A stretch of DNA of 7,326 nt. Origin: Clostridia bacterium. Its GTDB lineage: Bacteria; Bacillota; Peptococcia; DRI-13; DTU073. The translations under genes and the position numbers were made by a program. The stretch covers positions 1-7,326 of the forward strand of contig DUTO01000107.1 in assembly GCA_012842035.1 (NCBI GenBank), read 5' to 3'. The notes under the pieces are model-generated. The model was not told where the DNA came from. It made no database searches and worked only from the letters and a program-made list of their open reading frames with translations. Of this stretch, positions 5,719 to 7,326 are shown piece after piece (the first letter of the stretch is position 1; each line of letters begins with the position of its first letter).

Positions 5719-6666
5719 ATGATTGATGTTTCGGTAATTATACCTGTCTTTAATGACTTAAAAGCAATAAAGCTGACCCTAGAAGCCTTAAAAAAACAAA
5801 CTTATCCTAAGGATAAGTTTGAAATAATCATAGTTGATAATGGCTCTACGGATGGAACATTTGAGTGGTTATCTCAACAAAAGGGTATTATCTTACTTCA
5901 GGAAATCAATTATCTTAACAGTCCTTATTCTGCAAGAAATCGAGGAATCGAAATAGCCAATGGAGCAATTATTGCTTTGCTAGATTCCACTTGTGTCCCC
6001 AATTTAGATTGGTTAGAAAAAGGGGTAAAATTTTTTCATACTAATCAAGATGACCTCTTTGGTGGAAATGTTATTTTTAATTTTGAAGAAAAGATAACCG
6101 CGGCAAAAGTATATGACTCAATTACTAATATACAAATGGAGCGAATAATTAAAGAAAGAAATGTCGCTGTAACGGCAAACCTTTGGATTAAGAAACACGT
6201 ATTTAATGAAATAGGGTTATTTGTCGAAGGAATTAGATCGGGGGAAGACATCGCTTGGACAGGTAGATGTACCAGCCAAGGGTATCAATTAGGATACTGT
6301 GAACATTGTATTACCTATAAATTTGCCAGGGATACCAAAGCATTACTCAAAAAACGGTTTCGTACGGGAAAAGGGGCACCTCGTATCTGGAAAACGCAAG
6401 ACACCTATAGAGAAAAACTAAAACACCCCTTTAAAAAGTTATTTCCGCCTCGCCCTGGGTATATAAAAAAAATCTTAAAAAGAAACCGTGATATTAAATA
6501 CACACCCCTCTTAATCATAAGAATATATTTGATAGCATATCTAGCAAGAATAATATCATTTTGCGGAAATATTAGTGGTTGCCTTTGTTTATGGGCACAG
6601 ACTAAAAGAGGTAAAAAAAATAAAGATGAAGATAATACCGGATTTATTAGTAAAACAGAAAATTAA
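5719..6666 (+). CDS. Family 2 (GT-A fold) glycosyltransferase
   Basis: A 315-residue glycosyltransferase that probably transfers a sugar from a nucleotide-sugar donor during surface polysaccharide or secondary cell-wall polymer synthesis. The start VSVIIPVFND (4-13) is the first beta strand of the GT2 fold. DNGSTDGT (40-47) is the nucleotide-binding motif, and SPYSARNRGI (68-77) matches the conserved SxxxARNxG element. LLDSTCVP (87-94) occupies the DxD position but reads D-S-T, so the second metal-binding Asp is not in its usual place. GED at 175-177 fits the acceptor-side catalytic ED motif. A hydrophobic stretch near the C-terminus (about 268-298) suggests membrane association. Initiation at 5704 would give 320 residues. 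The gene follows the flippase after 65 bases and converges with paralog B, 8 bases away. Donor and acceptor cannot be read from the sequence. Confidence 0.9.
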   Translation: MIDVSVIIPVFNDLKAIKLTLEALKKQTYPKDKFEIIIVDNGSTDGTFEWLSQQKGIILLQEINYLNSPYSARNRGIEIANGAIIALLDSTCVPNLDWLEKGVKFFHTNQDDLFGGNVIFNFEEKITAAKVYDSITNIQMERIIKERNVAVTANLWIKKHVFNEIGLFVEGIRSGEDIAWTGRCTSQGYQLGYCEHCITYKFARDTKALLKKRFRTGKGAPRIWKTQDTYREKLKHPFKKLFPPRPGYIKKILKRNRDIKYTPLLIIRIYLIAYLARIISFCGNISGCLCLWAQTKRGKKNKDEDNTGFISKTEN

Positions 6667-6674
6667 AGAGAAAT

Positions 6675-7326
6675 TTAACGTTCCTCCCGATCAAAGGTTG
6701 TTTTTTCTCTTGTCTCCCTGCCACTTTCCTGTTCTTTTTCTCTTTCTACTTCTTTATAATATTCCCGCAGGGATTTTTTGTCGCTCTGTCTAGGTTCCTC
6801 CGCAACAAAATCCTGCTCTTGTGCTTGGTGAATTTGTATTTCTTGTTCCATCTTGTCTATAGCTTTTTTTAAAGCTTTTAATCCACTACCATTATTATAT
6901 GGACTATACTTTTCTTCTAAACGATATAATTCTGAAATATTTTTCTTAAATTCTTCGTCTATAGAAGCACCATGATATTCACTTTCAATCAGTTTTTCTC
7001 CAACAACTGACCAACCATGCACCCTTTTCTCAAAATCATCTTTTATATTGCGAACTCTATGATATTCTGCTGCTATTTTTTCTGCCTTTTGCAGGTCTTT
7101 TTCATTGGAAATGTCCTCTTTAATAGTTTTTAGTACAGGATTTACCAGGTAATCTATCTCCCATATTTTATCTCTAGCTATAAATCTATTCCCCATAATT
7201 CTATTTACTTCTGTTGACTTTTTTAATTCATCCTTATTAGCAAAAATTTTTTTGACTGCTTCAGCAATGTCTGTAAAATTACCCCCTTTAAAATCGTGAT
7301 TACGAGGTTGGTAAAATCGGAAAAGA
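6675..7326 (-). CDS. Unrecognised soluble charged protein (paralog B), 5' end cut by window edge
   Basis: The frame is open from the right edge to TAA at 6675 (about 217 codons). An ATG at 7196 exists, but the 43 residues upstream of it still align with paralog A (NHDFKGGNF against NDFEVSSY, just upstream of NRF), so the true start lies beyond 7326. The core repeats that of paralog A: VGEKLIES, YHGASIDEEFKK, LEEKYSPYNNG. By hand I count 28 identical residues in the 41-residue core. The tail is variable but keeps SDKKSLREYYKEV, and the end is highly charged (many Glu, Arg and Lys). There is no signal peptide or membrane segment in the visible part. The function is unknown. Transcription converges with the glycosyltransferase, with no visible terminator in the 8-base gap. 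The gene is more AT-rich than paralog A in the lines I counted. Confidence 0.8.
   Translation of the reverse strand, partial: LFRFYQPRNHDFKGGNFTDIAEAVKKIFANKDELKKSTEVNRIMGNRFIARDKIWEIDYLVNPVLKTIKEDISNEKDLQKAEKIAAEYHRVRNIKDDFEKRVHGWSVVGEKLIESEYHGASIDEEFKKNISELYRLEEKYSPYNNGSGLKALKKAIDKMEQEIQIHQAQEQDFVAEEPRQSDKKSLREYYKEVEREKEQESGRETREKTTFDREER

Noticed and set aside
6045..6251. Minus-strand open frame of 68 codons
   Set aside because: It is antisense within the glycosyltransferase and has no supporting feature.
6575..6793. Plus-strand open frame of 72 codons
   Set aside because: It overlaps the end of the glycosyltransferase in another frame and runs antisense into paralog B.

Overview
The window looks like chromosomal DNA of a low-GC Gram-positive bacterium, most likely an anaerobic member of the Clostridia. 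This rests on AT-rich sequence, AGGAGG-type ribosome binding sites, sigma-A-like promoters, two riboswitches with terminator-type expression platforms, an ECF-type riboflavin transporter subunit, and a surface protein whose C-terminal part resembles the segment that precedes S-layer homology domains. The genus cannot be named from this sequence.

Left part (1-4095), minus strand, vitamin-related. A riboflavin S-component gene (ribU, 3286-3822) has its own promoter, an FMN riboswitch and a terminator upstream. Next comes an unrecognised soluble protein (paralog A, 2438-3190) with its own extended -10 promoter. Then a promoter, a cobalamin riboswitch and a terminator lead into a large secreted protein (1-2062, C-terminus cut by the window edge). 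That protein has an alpha/alpha-toroid prenyltransferase-like region followed by a DUF4430 domain. This is the two-domain layout of animal intrinsic factor and transcobalamin, so the riboswitch and the protein architecture independently point to a cell-surface cobalamin-binding protein. It is the most interesting item here.

Middle part (4096-6666), plus strand, surface polysaccharide. A divergent promoter drives a Wzx-type oligosaccharide flippase (4211-5653) and a GT2 glycosyltransferase (5719-6666), probably one transcript. This part is visibly more AT-rich than ribU and the DUF4430 gene.

Right end (6675-7326), minus strand. A second, 5'-truncated copy of the unrecognised family (paralog B) converges on the glycosyltransferase with an 8-base gap. 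Paralogs A and B share a strongly conserved core and bracket ribU plus the polysaccharide genes.

Two gene-free stretches exceed 300 bases. The stretch at 2063-2437 is filled by the promoter, cobalamin riboswitch, terminator and ribosome binding site. The stretch at 3823-4210 is filled by the FMN riboswitch and terminator, two divergent promoters and a palindrome. I saw no tRNA, rRNA, CRISPR array, insertion sequence or replication origin.
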